Notes: generated by a model from the letters alone, not told the origin. 64,000 nt of DNA from Herbiconiux gentiana (GCF_024978135.1 NZ_JANTEZ010000003.1:124001-188000); one strand, 5' to 3'. Shown: positions 33,456-42,522, numbered from the stretch's first letter. Made by a program: numbers and translations.

Positions 33456-35674
33456 TGACCACTCCCGACGGCACGACGGCCCTCACCCTCCCCGAGCTCT
33501 CCGAGGAGCTGCTCGCCCAGGTGGCGAACGGCTCGTACTACAACCCCCACGAGGTGCTCGGCCAGCACCTCGTGAACGCGGAGGGCGTCTCCGACCCGAT
33601 CACGGTCATCCGCACCCTGCGCCCGTTCGCCACCGAGGTGAGCGCGGTGCTCTCCAACGGCGCCCGCGCCTCGCTCACGCACCTCTGGGGCGGCATCTGG
33701 CAGGGCTTCACCCTGACGGGCCTGAACGACTACGAGATCGAGGCGCGCTACGACGACGGCACGAGCTGGACGGCCGACGACCCCTACCGCTACTCCCCCA
33801 CGCTGGGCGAGCTCGACCTGCACCTGATCGGCGAGGGCCGGCACGAGAAGCTCTGGGACGTGCTCGGCTCGCACGTGGAGACGGTGCGCGGCGTCGACTC
33901 CGACACCGAGGGCACCGCGTTCGCCGTCTGGGCGCCGCACGCCCGCGCGGTGCGCGTGATCGGCGACTTCAACGGCTGGGACGGCACCCGTCACGCCATG
34001 CGCAGCCTCGGCGGCACGGGTGTCTGGGAGCTGTTCGTCCCGGGCATCGGCGCCGGTTCGAACTACAAGTGGGAGATCCTGACCCAGCACGACCAATGGG
34101 TGCAGCGCGCCGACCCGATGGCCCGGGCCACCGAGGTGCCGCCGCTCACCGCCTCCGTGATCGGCGAGAGCTCGTACACCTGGCAGGACGAGACGTGGAT
34201 GACCGCCCGCGCGGCCACCGACCCCCACGTGAACCCGATGAGCGTCTACGAGATGCACCTCGGCTCCTGGAAGCCCGGACTGGACTACCGCACCCTCGCG
34301 GACGAACTCATCCCGTACCTGGAGCACACCGGATTCACGCACGTGGAGTTCATGCCGCTGGCCGAGCATCCGTTCGGTGGCAGCTGGGGCTACCAGGTCA
34401 CCGGCTACTACGCGCCCACCTCGCGCTTCGGCTCGCCCGACGACCTGCGCTACCTGATCGACCGGCTGCACCAGGCGGGCTTCGGCGTGCTGATGGACTG
34501 GGTGCCCGGGCACTTCCCCAAGGACGAGTGGGCGCTCGCCCGCTTCGATGGCGAGGCGCTCTACGAGCACGCCGACCCGCGCCGCGGTGAGCAGCCCGAC
34601 TGGGGCACGCTCGTGTTCGACTTCGGCAACAGCAAGGTGCGCAACTTCCTCGTCGCGAACGCGCTGTACTGGCTCGAGGAGTTCCACATCGACGGTCTTC
34701 GGGTCGACGCCGTGGCGAGCATGCTCTACCTCGACTACTCCCGCAAGGAGGGCGAGTGGCTGCCGAACCAGTACGGAGGGCGCGAGAACCTCGAGGCCAT
34801 CAGCCTGCTGCAGGAGGTGAACGCCACCGCCTACCGCAAGTACCCCGGCATCGTGATGATCGCCGAGGAGTCGACCTCGTGGCCCGGCGTCACGCACGCC
34901 ACCAGCCGCGGCGGGCTCGGCTTCGGCATGAAGTGGAACATGGGGTGGATGCACGACACCCTGTCGTACATCGCGGAAGACCCGATGTACCGCATGTACC
35001 ACCACGGCGAGATCACCTTCTCGTTCGTCTACGCCTTCAGCGAGAACTTCATGCTGCCGATCTCGCACGACGAGGTCGTGCACGGCAAGGGCTCGCTGCT
35101 GAACAAGATGCCGGGCGACCACTGGCAGAAGCTCGCGAACCTGCGGGCGTACCTCGGCTTCATGTGGGCGCACCCGGGCAAGCAGCTGCTGTTCATGGGC
35201 CAGGAGTTCGGGCAACCGAGCGAGTGGAGCGAGGAGCGCGGGCTCGACTGGTGGATCCTCGACCAGCCGGTTCACCAGCAGCTGCTCTCGCTCGTGGGGC
35301 ACCTCAACCGGGTGTACCGCGAGAACCCGGCCCTGTGGGCGCTCGACAACGAGCCCGCGGGCTTCGAGTGGATCGACGGCGGCTCGTCGTCGCAGAACCT
35401 CGTGTCGTTCCTGCGCTGGGACAGCGAGGGCAACCCAATCGCCGTGCTGATGAACTTCTCGGGTGCCCCCGTGGGCCCGTACCGCGTCGGACTGCCCTTC
35501 GGCGGCCGCTGGGACGAGCTCGTCAACACCGACGCGGTCGAGTACGGCGGATCGGGCGTCGGCAACTACGGCGCCGTCGAGGCCGAGTACGTCCCCTGGT
35601 CGGGCCGCCCGGCCTCGGTCGAGCTCACCCTCCCCCCGCTGGCGGCGCTCTTCCTCAAGCCCCACAAGCCCTGA
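33455..35674 (+). CDS. glgB: 1,4-alpha-glucan branching enzyme GlgB
   Basis: This 739-residue GH13_9 enzyme introduces alpha-1,6 branches into the chains made by GlgE. It has two N-terminal CBM48-type modules ([11 protein letters not shown] region; [19 protein letters not shown]). The barrel carries [22 protein letters not shown] (nucleophile D418), [12 protein letters not shown] (E471) and [12 protein letters not shown]. The start overlaps the glgE stop by one base (TGATG), which favours a fixed GlgE:GlgB ratio. A near-perfect hairpin terminator follows 11 bases after the stop. Length matches actinobacterial GlgB. Confidence 0.96.
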   Translation: MTTPDGTTALTLPELSEELLAQVANGSYYNPHEVLGQHLVNAEGVSDPITVIRTLRPFATEVSAVLSNGARASLTHLWGGIWQGFTLTGLNDYEIEARYDDGTSWTADDPYRYSPTLGELDLHLIGEGRHEKLWDVLGSHVETVRGVDSDTEGTAFAVWAPHARAVRVIGDFNGWDGTRHAMRSLGGTGVWELFVPGIGAGSNYKWEILTQHDQWVQRADPMARATEVPPLTASVIGESSYTWQDETWMTARAATDPHVNPMSVYEMHLGSWKPGLDYRTLADELIPYLEHTGFTHVEFMPLAEHPFGGSWGYQVTGYYAPTSRFGSPDDLRYLIDRLHQAGFGVLMDWVPGHFPKDEWALARFDGEALYEHADPRRGEQPDWGTLVFDFGNSKVRNFLVANALYWLEEFHIDGLRVDAVASMLYLDYSRKEGEWLPNQYGGRENLEAISLLQEVNATAYRKYPGIVMIAEESTSWPGVTHATSRGGLGFGMKWNMGWMHDTLSYIAEDPMYRMYHHGEITFSFVYAFSENFMLPISHDEVVHGKGSLLNKMPGDHWQKLANLRAYLGFMWAHPGKQLLFMGQEFGQPSEWSEERGLDWWILDQPVHQQLLSLVGHLNRVYRENPALWALDNEPAGFEWIDGGSSSQNLVSFLRWDSEGNPIAVLMNFSGAPVGPYRVGLPFGGRWDELVNTDAVEYGGSGVGNYGAVEAEYVPWSGRPASVELTLPPLAALFLKPHKP

Positions 35675-35685
35675 CGGGGATCGAC

Positions 35686-35733
35686 CCGTCGCAAAACGCC
35701 CTCTCGATGACCTGAGAGGGCGTTTTGCGACGG
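35686..35733. terminator. Perfect 20-bp hairpin terminator between glgB and the thioredoxin-fold gene
   Basis: Left arm 35686-35705 and right arm 35714-35733 are perfectly complementary, with loop GATGACCT. An A4 tract on one side and a T4 tract on the other frame the GC core, so it works in both directions between convergent genes. It resembles the 52-bp repeat family but has different outer arms (CCGTCGC/GCGACGG). Confidence 0.85.
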
Positions 35734-35750
35734 ATGGATCGGGGGTGAGC

Positions 35751-36758
35751 TCAGTAGAGGAGCATCGTGAGGCGGCGGCGGGCCGCCGTGACGCGCGGGT
35801 CGTCGGTGCCGACGATCTCGAAGAGCTCCAGGAGGCGGGTGCGCACCGCCGTTTTGCCGTCGGCGTCCTGCGACGGGAAGAGGTCGAGCAGGCGGCCGAA
35901 GGCGTCGTCGATGTGCCCGCCCGAGACGTCGAGGTCGGCCACGAGCATCTGCGCGTCGAGGTCGCCCGGGGCCGCGGCGGCCGCCGAGCGGATCTCGTCG
36001 AGGGATTTGTCCTGGAGGCGCTCGAGCAGCTTCACCTGGGCGAGACCGGCGACCGCGAGGGCGTCGCGCGGGTTCTGGGCGATGGCGGTCTGGTACTCCC
36101 GGATCGCCTCGGCGTAGTCGCCGCGCGCGATGGCGTCGTAGGCCTCGGCGTGGTGCGGCGGCAGCGGCTCCTCGACGGGCTCGGCCGGGCCGTCGCCGGC
36201 GTCGCCGACCTCGATCGTTCCGGTGACCCCGTTCTGGGCGGCGAGCTGCAGCACCTGCTCGATGACCGCGCGCACCTCCTCCTCGGGGTAGGAGCCCTGG
36301 AACAGCTGCACGGGTCGCCCACCCACCAGGGCGGCGACCGTGGGCACCGACTGCGCCTGGAAGGCCTGCGCGAGCTGGGGGTTGTTCTGCGCGTCGATGC
36401 CGACGAGCACGAGCCGGCCGGCGTACGCGGTGACGATGCGGGTCAGCAGCGCGGTGAGCTCGACGCTCGCCTCGGCCCAGTCGGCCTTCAGGTCGACGAT
36501 CACCGGCACCTGGTTCGACAGCTCGATGAACTGGGTGAAGGTGGCGTCGGTGGCCTCCTGCACGAGGGCACCGGCGGCGCCGGGGCCTCCCGCTGCTCGG
36601 GGGGCACCAGGGGCTCCGGGGGCTCCCGGGGCACCGGATGCTCCGCCCGCACCCGCCCCGGCCCCGGCACCCGGGGCGCCCGGCTGAGGCCGGTTCACCA
36701 GCGACGACAGGTCGACGGCTCCGCGCAGGCTCGCGGCGGAGGGCGGGATCATGCTCAC
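35751..36758 (-). CDS. Thioredoxin-fold/TPR co-chaperone-like protein (YbbN/CnoX type, no catalytic cysteines)
   Basis: This 335-residue protein has a thioredoxin fold at about residues 65-175 (VIVDLKADWAEASVELT ... QSVPTVAALVGG). The usual WCxxC is replaced by WAEAS, so it cannot be a disulfide reductase. TPR-like helices follow (GDYAEAIREYQTAIAQNP). This layout matches YbbN/CnoX, a holdase acting with chaperones. A collagen-like GAPGAPGAP linker (about residues 27-63) precedes the domain. The GTG start at 36758 has AAGGAG 5 bases upstream and overlaps the previous gene's stop (GTGA); an ATG two codons later is an alternative. It is the second gene of a two-gene unit with 36755-38587. Confidence 0.85.
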   Translation of the reverse strand: MSMIPPSAASLRGAVDLSSLVNRPQPGAPGAGAGAGAGGASGAPGAPGAPGAPRAAGGPGAAGALVQEATDATFTQFIELSNQVPVIVDLKADWAEASVELTALLTRIVTAYAGRLVLVGIDAQNNPQLAQAFQAQSVPTVAALVGGRPVQLFQGSYPEEEVRAVIEQVLQLAAQNGVTGTIEVGDAGDGPAEPVEEPLPPHHAEAYDAIARGDYAEAIREYQTAIAQNPRDALAVAGLAQVKLLERLQDKSLDEIRSAAAAAPGDLDAQMLVADLDVSGGHIDDAFGRLLDLFPSQDADGKTAVRTRLLELFEIVGTDDPRVTAARRRLTMLLY

Positions 36759-38587
36759 GGCAGCTCCTTGGCTTGGATCAGCCCCTGGGTGAACCCGAGG
36801 AGCTCGGCTTTGCTGGAGTCACCCGACGGCGGGATGTAGAACAGCAGCTGGTAGTCGTAGACCGCCTCGGTGCCCTTGGCCGACTCGGTGACCCCCGAGA
36901 GCGCCTTCACGGCACCCGTGGGGCTCACGGTGGCGCCCGACTCGACCGGCTTCACCGTCTGCGACTCCCGCAGGTTCACGGCGACGAGGCCGCCCGAGCC
37001 GCTGGTCGCCAGCGCGATGTCCTGACCCGGCGCGTCGACCGAGGCGAACTCCATCGACGCGGTGGTCGAGAAGCCGGCCTTCTGGTCGGCCTTGAACTGC
37101 GCTCCGACCTGCGTGCGCAGGGTGTCGCCCTCGGGGTCGACGTCGCCGATGTACTGGCTCGCGTCGCCGTTCAGCAGGATGTCGGCGTAGGCCGTCTTCA
37201 GCTGGTCGGGCGTGAGGGTGAGCAGCTTGGTCTCGGGCGCGAGGCGCGTGGTGCCGACGCTCGCGGCCGCCACCGGCGGCAGGCTCGTGTCGGGCTCGAG
37301 CGAGATCTCGTAGTAGACCTTGTAGTTCGCGCGCGGGCTCTCCTGCACGAGCATGAGCGCCACGGGCGGAACCGTGGTGTCGTCGGCCTGCACGACGGTG
37401 AACACCGTCTTCGGCCAGGTGCTGCTCGCCTGCGGCAGCACGACCTGCAGCGGGCCGGCGGGGATGGCCTGCGGCGCCGGGTACTCGGGATAGCCGGCGC
37501 GGATGGCGTACGTGGCGCCCCGCAGGTCGAGGGCGGGGCCCTCGAAGCGGCTCGACAGCGCGTCGGTGCTCGACGCGGCGTCGCCCTCGGCGGCCACGGT
37601 GGAGATGTTCGCGACGATCGCCTCGAGCTGCGCCTCGGTGACCGCGGGCGTCGGGGAGTCGTCGTCGGCGTCGTCGACCGGCAGGGCCCCGTCGGCACCG
37701 GGGGTCGCCGTCGGGTCGGGGGTCGCGGCCGTCGTCGCCGCATCCGTCGACGTCGCCGGGGCCGCCTGCGGCCAGTAGTCGCTCGAGCAGCCGCCGAGCG
37801 CGACCACGCTGGCGAGCGCGACGGGCAGGGCGATGATCGGGGCGATCGAACGTCGGCCGCGCTTCATGCCCGACTCGATGGCGTTGGTGCGCGACGGCGA
37901 GAACCGCTTGCCCTTGGGCAGCGCCGGTGGCTTGCGACGAGGGCGCTGCGAGCGGCGCATGTGGAGCAGCCCGAGCACGAGCAGCACCAGACCGGCGATG
38001 AGGAACACCACGCCGGCGACCAGGAGCGGGCCGACCCACGGGGTGGCGTTGGCGATGGGCCAGGAGATGCGCACCTGCGAGGGCGCGGGCTGGGTGCCGT
38101 CGGAGGCCACGATCACCGAGTAGCCCGCGGGCAGGCTGAGCGTGCGGTACATGGCGTCGTCGGAGGTGAACTGCTCGAGCCAGAGATCGCTGCCCGCCGG
38201 GTTCGCCGAACCCGCGGCCACGTTGTCGGCCGCGTCGGCGTTCGCCTCGACCGGGGTCGCCGTGATCTCGTCGGTGTCGACGTCGAGCCCGATCGAGGTG
38301 TAGGCCGAGCCGTTCAGCCAGGCCTCGACGTCGGAGGTGCGGCCGTAGGCGGCGAACACCGTGTCACTGCCGGTGAGGGCCAGCGTCTGCCGACCCTGGT
38401 GCGCGAGCAGCGCCGACGAGTCGATCATGAGATAGGGCGTCGGGTCGTCGACGGCGACCGTCGAGGCGACCGTGGACGGCGGGAGGAACACGGTTCGCTG
38501 CGCGACGCCGACGCCGATCAGCGCGGTCGCGATGATGAAGGCGAAGATGGCGAAGATAAAGCGCACGAAGACTCCTGACAAAGACAT
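36755..38587 (-). CDS. Large membrane protein with an internal lipoprotein-type signal; function unknown
   Basis: I do not recognise a defined family for this 610-residue protein. Residues 5-30 form a first membrane segment. An extracytoplasmic part (about 31-205) and a second segment (about 207-232) are followed by a basic cytoplasmic stretch (RRSQRPRRKPPALPKGKRF). Then comes a textbook lipoprotein signal in the middle of the protein, MKRGRRSIAPI ... VVALGGCSS (lipobox Cys near residue 266). A Thr/Ala/Asp/Pro-rich linker leads to a soluble C-terminal domain of about 300 residues. It therefore looks like a fusion of a two-segment membrane protein with a lipoprotein. The internal ATG at 37867 has no clear ribosome site, so a separate gene is unlikely. 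The stop overlaps the downstream thioredoxin-fold gene (GTGA). Confidence 0.75.
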   Translation of the reverse strand: MSLSGVFVRFIFAIFAFIIATALIGVGVAQRTVFLPPSTVASTVAVDDPTPYLMIDSSALLAHQGRQTLALTGSDTVFAAYGRTSDVEAWLNGSAYTSIGLDVDTDEITATPVEANADAADNVAAGSANPAGSDLWLEQFTSDDAMYRTLSLPAGYSVIVASDGTQPAPSQVRISWPIANATPWVGPLLVAGVVFLIAGLVLLVLGLLHMRRSQRPRRKPPALPKGKRFSPSRTNAIESGMKRGRRSIAPIIALPVALASVVALGGCSSDYWPQAAPATSTDAATTAATPDPTATPGADGALPVDDADDDSPTPAVTEAQLEAIVANISTVAAEGDAASSTDALSSRFEGPALDLRGATYAIRAGYPEYPAPQAIPAGPLQVVLPQASSTWPKTVFTVVQADDTTVPPVALMLVQESPRANYKVYYEISLEPDTSLPPVAAASVGTTRLAPETKLLTLTPDQLKTAYADILLNGDASQYIGDVDPEGDTLRTQVGAQFKADQKAGFSTTASMEFASVDAPGQDIALATSGSGGLVAVNLRESQTVKPVESGATVSPTGAVKALSGVTESAKGTEAVYDYQLLFYIPPSGDSSKAELLGFTQGLIQAKELP

Positions 38588-38642
38588 TAAAAGATAGCGG
38601 ATGCGCTGCCGCCCGGCGCACAGGCGGCGTTCAGGCGACAAG

Positions 38643-38648
38643 TAGGAT
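38643..38648 (+). promoter_or_regulatory. Predicted -10 of the AI-2E-family permease gene
   Basis: TAGGAT would start transcription near 38655. The message has a GAGGGAG ribosome site at 38675-38681, 5 bases before GTG at 38687. That decides this start over a TTG at 38648. Confidence 0.45.
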
Positions 38649-38686
38649 TGCTTCACGTCGCCGACACCACCTTCGAGGGAGCACCT

Positions 38687-39742
38687 GTGAAGATTCAGAA
38701 CGCCTTCACGCTCGGTCTCGTCGCGACACTGGGTGTGGGCGTCGGAATCGGCATCCTGGGCGCCGTCACCTCGCTCGCGACGATCCTCACCTACATCGGC
38801 GTCGCCCTGTTCATCGCCCTCGGCCTCGACCCCATCATCTCCTGGCTGGAGCGCAAGCACTGGCCCCGCTGGCTCGCCATCCTCACTGTTCTGGTGGCGG
38901 TGCTCGGCATCTTCACCGGGCTCGTCTTCGCCGTGGTGCCAATCATCGTCGACCAGATCTCGCAGCTCGTCGACCTGATGCCCACGCTCCTCAACCAGGT
39001 GGTCGACCAGCAGTGGCGCGATCAGGCCACCCGCAACCTCGGCGGCTTCATCGACGTCAACGAGGTCTACAACGCGATCCTCGACTACTTCCGCGACGCC
39101 GGGAACGTGACCGCCCTCGCCGGTGGCGCCCTGCAGGTGGGCATCGGCATCGCGAGCGGAGCCTTCGGCGCCATCATCGTGCTCATCCTCACCCTGTACT
39201 TCACCGCCTCGCTGAACGGCATGAAGCGGTCGGTCTACCGCCTGGTGCCCGCCACCAAGCGCGAGCGCTTCGCCGATCTGGGCGAGCAGGTCACCGGGGC
39301 CGTCGGCCGCTACGTGGTGGGCCAGATCTCGCTCGCCCTCACCAACGGCGTGCTCAGCTTCATCTTCCTGAACATCATCAACGCGCCGTTCTCGGCGGTG
39401 CTGGCGTTCCTGGCCGGCGCGCTGTCGCTGGTGCCGCTCGTCGGAACACTCTCGGGCTCGGTCATCATCGTGCTGGTCTGCCTGATCCCCGGCCTCGGGT
39501 CACCCCTCACGGCACTGGTCGCCGCGATCTACTACATCGTCTACATGCAGGTCGAGGCCTATCTGCTGAGCCCCAAGATCATGAACCGGGCCGTCTCGGT
39601 GCCCGGCTCGATCGTCGTCATCGCGGCGCTCGCGGGCGGCACCCTGCTCGGGGTGCTCGGCGCGCTCATCGCCATCCCGATCGCGGCGAGCATCCTGCTC
39701 ATCATCAAGCAGGTCGTGATACCGATACAGAATGAGCGCTGA
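38687..39742 (+). CDS. AI-2E transporter/PerM family (UPF0118) permease
   Basis: This 351-residue membrane protein has about eight hydrophobic segments in the family's pattern: two or three near the N-terminus, a soluble amphipathic stretch (about 90-150), then a C-terminal cluster. FAGA-like sequence around ALSLVPLVGTLSGS and the segment VEAYLLSPKIMNRAVSVPG are characteristic. Members have been linked to autoinducer-2 export or Na+/H+ exchange; the substrate here is unknown. The start is GTG with a strong Shine-Dalgarno. It is divergent from the large membrane protein gene. Confidence 0.87.
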   Translation: MKIQNAFTLGLVATLGVGVGIGILGAVTSLATILTYIGVALFIALGLDPIISWLERKHWPRWLAILTVLVAVLGIFTGLVFAVVPIIVDQISQLVDLMPTLLNQVVDQQWRDQATRNLGGFIDVNEVYNAILDYFRDAGNVTALAGGALQVGIGIASGAFGAIIVLILTLYFTASLNGMKRSVYRLVPATKRERFADLGEQVTGAVGRYVVGQISLALTNGVLSFIFLNIINAPFSAVLAFLAGALSLVPLVGTLSGSVIIVLVCLIPGLGSPLTALVAAIYYIVYMQVEAYLLSPKIMNRAVSVPGSIVVIAALAGGTLLGVLGALIAIPIAASILLIIKQVVIPIQNER

Positions 39743-39753
39743 CGGATGCGCGG

Positions 39754-40473
39754 CTAAGCCTCGTACGTCGTCGGCAGCGGGTACGCCGCCGCGTTGACCC
39801 GCGCCACGATCTCATCGAGCACGCGGCGGGTCTGCTGCTCCCCCACCCACAGGTGCTTCCCCCCCTCGACCTCGACGAACTCGAGGCTCGGTACGGTCGC
39901 GAACCTCTGGCGGGCCTCCGCCGGACGCAGGAAGTCGTCGAGCTCCGGCACCAGGGCCACGAGCCGCTTGCCGTTGCCCTCCCACGCCGCGACCTCCTCG
40001 GGGGTCGCCCGGTGCAGCGGCGGCGAGAGCAGGATGGCCCCGTCGATCGGGTACTGCGCCCCGTAGCGCAGCGCGAGCTCGGTGCCGAACGACCAGCCGA
40101 CGAGCCACGGATGCGGGAGCCCCTGCTCCTCGACGAAGCGCATCGCCGCCGCCACGTCGTGCCGCTCGCCCTCGCCCTCGTCGAAGGCGCCCTCGCTCGT
40201 GCCCCGCGGCGAGCTGACGCCGCGCAGGTTGAAGCGGAGCACCGCGACGTCGGCGAGCGCCGGCAGCCGGTTGGCGGCCTTGCGGAGGATGTGCGAATCC
40301 ATGAAGCCGCCGTGCGTCGGCAGCGGGTGCAGGGTGACGAGGGTGGCGACCGGGTCGCCCGACAGCGGTGTCGCGAGCTCGCCGACGAGGGTGAGGCCGT
40401 CGTCGGTGTGCAGCTCGATGTCCTCGCGGCGGGCCGGCAGCTCGGTCGACGAGCGGATCTCGTGGGTGGTCAC
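39754..40473 (-). CDS. Alpha/beta-hydrolase superfamily protein
   Basis: This 239-residue hydrolase has an N-terminal strand region (HTDDGLTLVGELATP). The oxyanion region is LVTLHPLPTHGG and the nucleophile elbow VGWSFGTE (S128). The late His is in EGGKHLWVGEQ. It belongs to the YqiA/dienelactone hydrolase-like group of small cytoplasmic hydrolases; the substrate is unknown. The GTG start at 40473 lies 4 bases after the stop of the upstream zinc-ribbon gene, so the two are co-transcribed. It ends 11 bases from the convergent permease gene. Confidence 0.85.
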   Translation of the reverse strand: MTTHEIRSSTELPARREDIELHTDDGLTLVGELATPLSGDPVATLVTLHPLPTHGGFMDSHILRKAANRLPALADVAVLRFNLRGVSSPRGTSEGAFDEGEGERHDVAAAMRFVEEQGLPHPWLVGWSFGTELALRYGAQYPIDGAILLSPPLHRATPEEVAAWEGNGKRLVALVPELDDFLRPAEARQRFATVPSLEFVEVEGGKHLWVGEQQTRRVLDEIVARVNAAAYPLPTTYEA

Positions 40474-40477
40474 AGGG

Positions 40478-40780
40478 TCAGGCTCCGATTCTCCAGCAGT
40501 GGGTGTGCCAGTGCCGGCGGGCCGCCAGGTCGCTGGCGTCGCCCATCACCCCGTCGGCGCGCCAGGTCACGAGGTGGGCCGTTCCGGGGGCGATGGGCAC
40601 CGAGCATCCGGGGCACGCGTAGGCCTTCACCGCCGATGCCGCCGAGACGGGCTGCACGTTCCAGGTGATGCCCCGGCGCACCTCGGTGCGCTTCCAGCCC
40701 GACAGCAGGCGCTCGAGGCCCGACTCGTCGTCGTCGCCGGCTCCGCCCGCGCTGCGGCGGGGACGGTTGCTGCGGGGCAT
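40478..40780 (-). CDS. Small zinc-ribbon-like conserved protein
   Basis: This 100-residue basic protein has a CPGC knuckle (ACPGCSVPIAPG, about residue 56) and a C-terminal HWHTHCW cluster. Together these could bind one zinc ion. The first 25 residues are charged and probably disordered. It resembles small hypothetical proteins of Microbacteriaceae sometimes labelled ATP/GTP-binding, but there is no P-loop here. It is first in an operon with the hydrolase at 39754. The ATG at 40780 is preceded by TAGACT with a 6-base spacer. Confidence 0.75.
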   Translation of the reverse strand: MPRSNRPRRSAGGAGDDDESGLERLLSGWKRTEVRRGITWNVQPVSAASAVKAYACPGCSVPIAPGTAHLVTWRADGVMGDASDLAARRHWHTHCWRIGA

Positions 40781-40786
40781 GCCTCC

Positions 40787-40792
40787 AGTCTA
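40787..40792 (-). promoter_or_regulatory. Predicted leaderless promoter -10 of the zinc-ribbon/hydrolase pair
   Basis: TAGACT, then the 6-base spacer GGAGGC, then ATG. The spacer resembles a ribosome site but abuts the start, so the signal may be dual. Confidence 0.4.
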
Positions 40793-40819
40793 CGAAGGTC
40801 TACGAAGCCGGGGGGCCGG

Positions 40820-42466
40820 TCAGTGCCCTTCGCCGTCGGACTGCAGCAGGCGCGACTCCTCCTGGTCGAGCATGAGCTGCGCCCGCACCAGGATGCGCGA
40901 GGAGAACTCGCCGCGCCCGCGCGCCTCCAGCAGCGCGGCCCGCTCGGCCCGCAGCACCTCCATGCGCAGCACCCGGTACTGCTCGTGCGGGGCCGACTCG
41001 GCGGCGCCATCGTGCGCGGCCGCCGCGTGCGCCCGCTCCCAGGCCGATTCGCTGCGGAGCTCGGCGTCGCCGCGCACCCGGTCGACCACCCCCTCGTCGA
41101 CCGCCTGGCCCGTCGGCAGACTCAGTTCGGGCGATTCGAGCACCTGCAGCCCGGCTGCGCGCAGCTCGTCCACGAGGGTCGCGAACTCGGCGTGGTCGGC
41201 CGCCGCGTCGACGCCGCGCAGCTTCAGCATCCGGATCAGCCACGGCAGCGTGCCGCCCTGGAGCAGCAGGGTGACGATCGAGACGGTGAAGGCGATCAGG
41301 ATGAGCTGGCTGCGGTACGCCGTGGACTCGGGCAGCGACTGGGCGGCGGCGACCGTGACCACCCCGCGCATGCCGGCCCAGCTGAGCACCAGTCCGCCCT
41401 TCCACCCGGTGGCCTCGACGGCCTCGGGCCCCGACGGGTCGCGGCGGTGCGCGCGCGCCCGCTGGTAGGCCAGCAGCGGGCCGACGAAGGCGAAGCGGAT
41501 GACGAACAGCACGAGCGCGGCCCCGATGCCGAGCACGACCGCCTCCCACGCGTTCAGGTTCTGCGACTGCGGGTCGCGGCCGATGGCGTCGACGAAGATG
41601 TCCTTGAGCTCCAGCCCCATCAGCAGGAACACGCCGTTCTCGAGCAGGAACTGGATGGTGCGCCAGTTCAGCCGCTCGCTGATGCGCACCGAGGCGGTGA
41701 AGTGCTTCGCCCCCATGTGCCCCGTGTAGAGACCGGCGACCACCACGCTCAGCACCCCGGAGGCGCCGATGGCCTCGGCCGGGATGTAGGCCAGGAACGG
41801 GATGACGAAGGACACCGCGGTGGTGAGCACGGAGTCGTTCAGCCGCGACCGCACCCAGACCGTGAGCGCCCCCACCACGAGCCCCACGCCCACCGCGACG
41901 ACGGAGGAGTAGGCGAAGTCGACCGCCACTCCCCCGAACCCGCCGAGCGCGAGCGTACCCGCCGACGCCGCCGTCGCCGTGCGCAGCAGCACCAGGGCGC
42001 TGGCGTCGTTGACCAGGCTCTCCCCCTCGAGCACCGCGATCAGGCGCGGCGGCAGACCGAGCTTCTTGCCGATCGAGGTGGCGGCCACCGCATCCGTCGG
42101 GCTGATCACCGCGCCGAGGGCGATCGCACCGGCGAGGTTGAGGTCGGGCAGGATCATGAACAGCAGGAAACCGGTGCCGACCGCACTCACGATCACGAGC
42201 AGCACCGACAGCACCGAGATCGAGCCGATGTTCTTGCGGAAGTCCACCAGCGGCAGGTTGATCGCCGAGGAGTACAGCAGCGGCGGCAGCACCCCCGCGA
42301 GGATCCATTCCGACGGCACGTGCACGGGCGGCACCCCGGGGATGATCGAGATGCCGAGCCCGATCAGCACCAGCAGGATGGGCGTCGCGAGTCTCAGCTT
42401 CGGCGACAGCACCGAGACCCCGACGACGATGATCAGGCAGATCACACCGATGATCTCAGGTCGCAT
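40820..42466 (-). CDS. CPA1-family Na+(K+)/H+ antiporter
   Basis: This 548-residue cation/proton antiporter has about twelve membrane segments (residues 1-405). The transport-site signatures are GAVISPTDAVA and EGESLVNDASALV, the ND pair typical of electroneutral CPA1/NhaP exchangers. SWAGMRGVVTVAAA lies in a late helix. A cytoplasmic tail of about 130 charged residues, partly coiled, follows. It should expel Na+ or K+ in exchange for protons. The ATG at 42466 has TAGGCT 6 bases upstream and no ribosome site, so a leaderless mRNA is likely. It is a single gene downstream of the SLT pair on the same strand. Confidence 0.92.
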   Translation of the reverse strand: MRPEIIGVICLIIVVGVSVLSPKLRLATPILLVLIGLGISIIPGVPPVHVPSEWILAGVLPPLLYSSAINLPLVDFRKNIGSISVLSVLLVIVSAVGTGFLLFMILPDLNLAGAIALGAVISPTDAVAATSIGKKLGLPPRLIAVLEGESLVNDASALVLLRTATAASAGTLALGGFGGVAVDFAYSSVVAVGVGLVVGALTVWVRSRLNDSVLTTAVSFVIPFLAYIPAEAIGASGVLSVVVAGLYTGHMGAKHFTASVRISERLNWRTIQFLLENGVFLLMGLELKDIFVDAIGRDPQSQNLNAWEAVVLGIGAALVLFVIRFAFVGPLLAYQRARAHRRDPSGPEAVEATGWKGGLVLSWAGMRGVVTVAAAQSLPESTAYRSQLILIAFTVSIVTLLLQGGTLPWLIRMLKLRGVDAAADHAEFATLVDELRAAGLQVLESPELSLPTGQAVDEGVVDRVRGDAELRSESAWERAHAAAAHDGAAESAPHEQYRVLRMEVLRAERAALLEARGRGEFSSRILVRAQLMLDQEESRLLQSDGEGH

Positions 42467-42472
42467 GGCGAC

Positions 42473-42478
42473 AGCCTA
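42473..42478 (-). promoter_or_regulatory. Predicted leaderless promoter -10 of the CPA1 antiporter
   Basis: TAGGCT, then a 6-base spacer, then ATG on the minus strand. Confidence 0.4.
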
Positions 42479-42522
42479 GTGAAGCGGCCGCGCGCAGCCG
42501 GCCCGCATTCGGGCCGTGCGGA

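Noticed and set aside
36755-37867. A separate lipoprotein gene starting at the internal ATG 37867
   Set aside because: There is no ribosome-binding site or promoter-like hexamer, and the upstream frame continues without a stop. It was kept as an internal signal within one gene.
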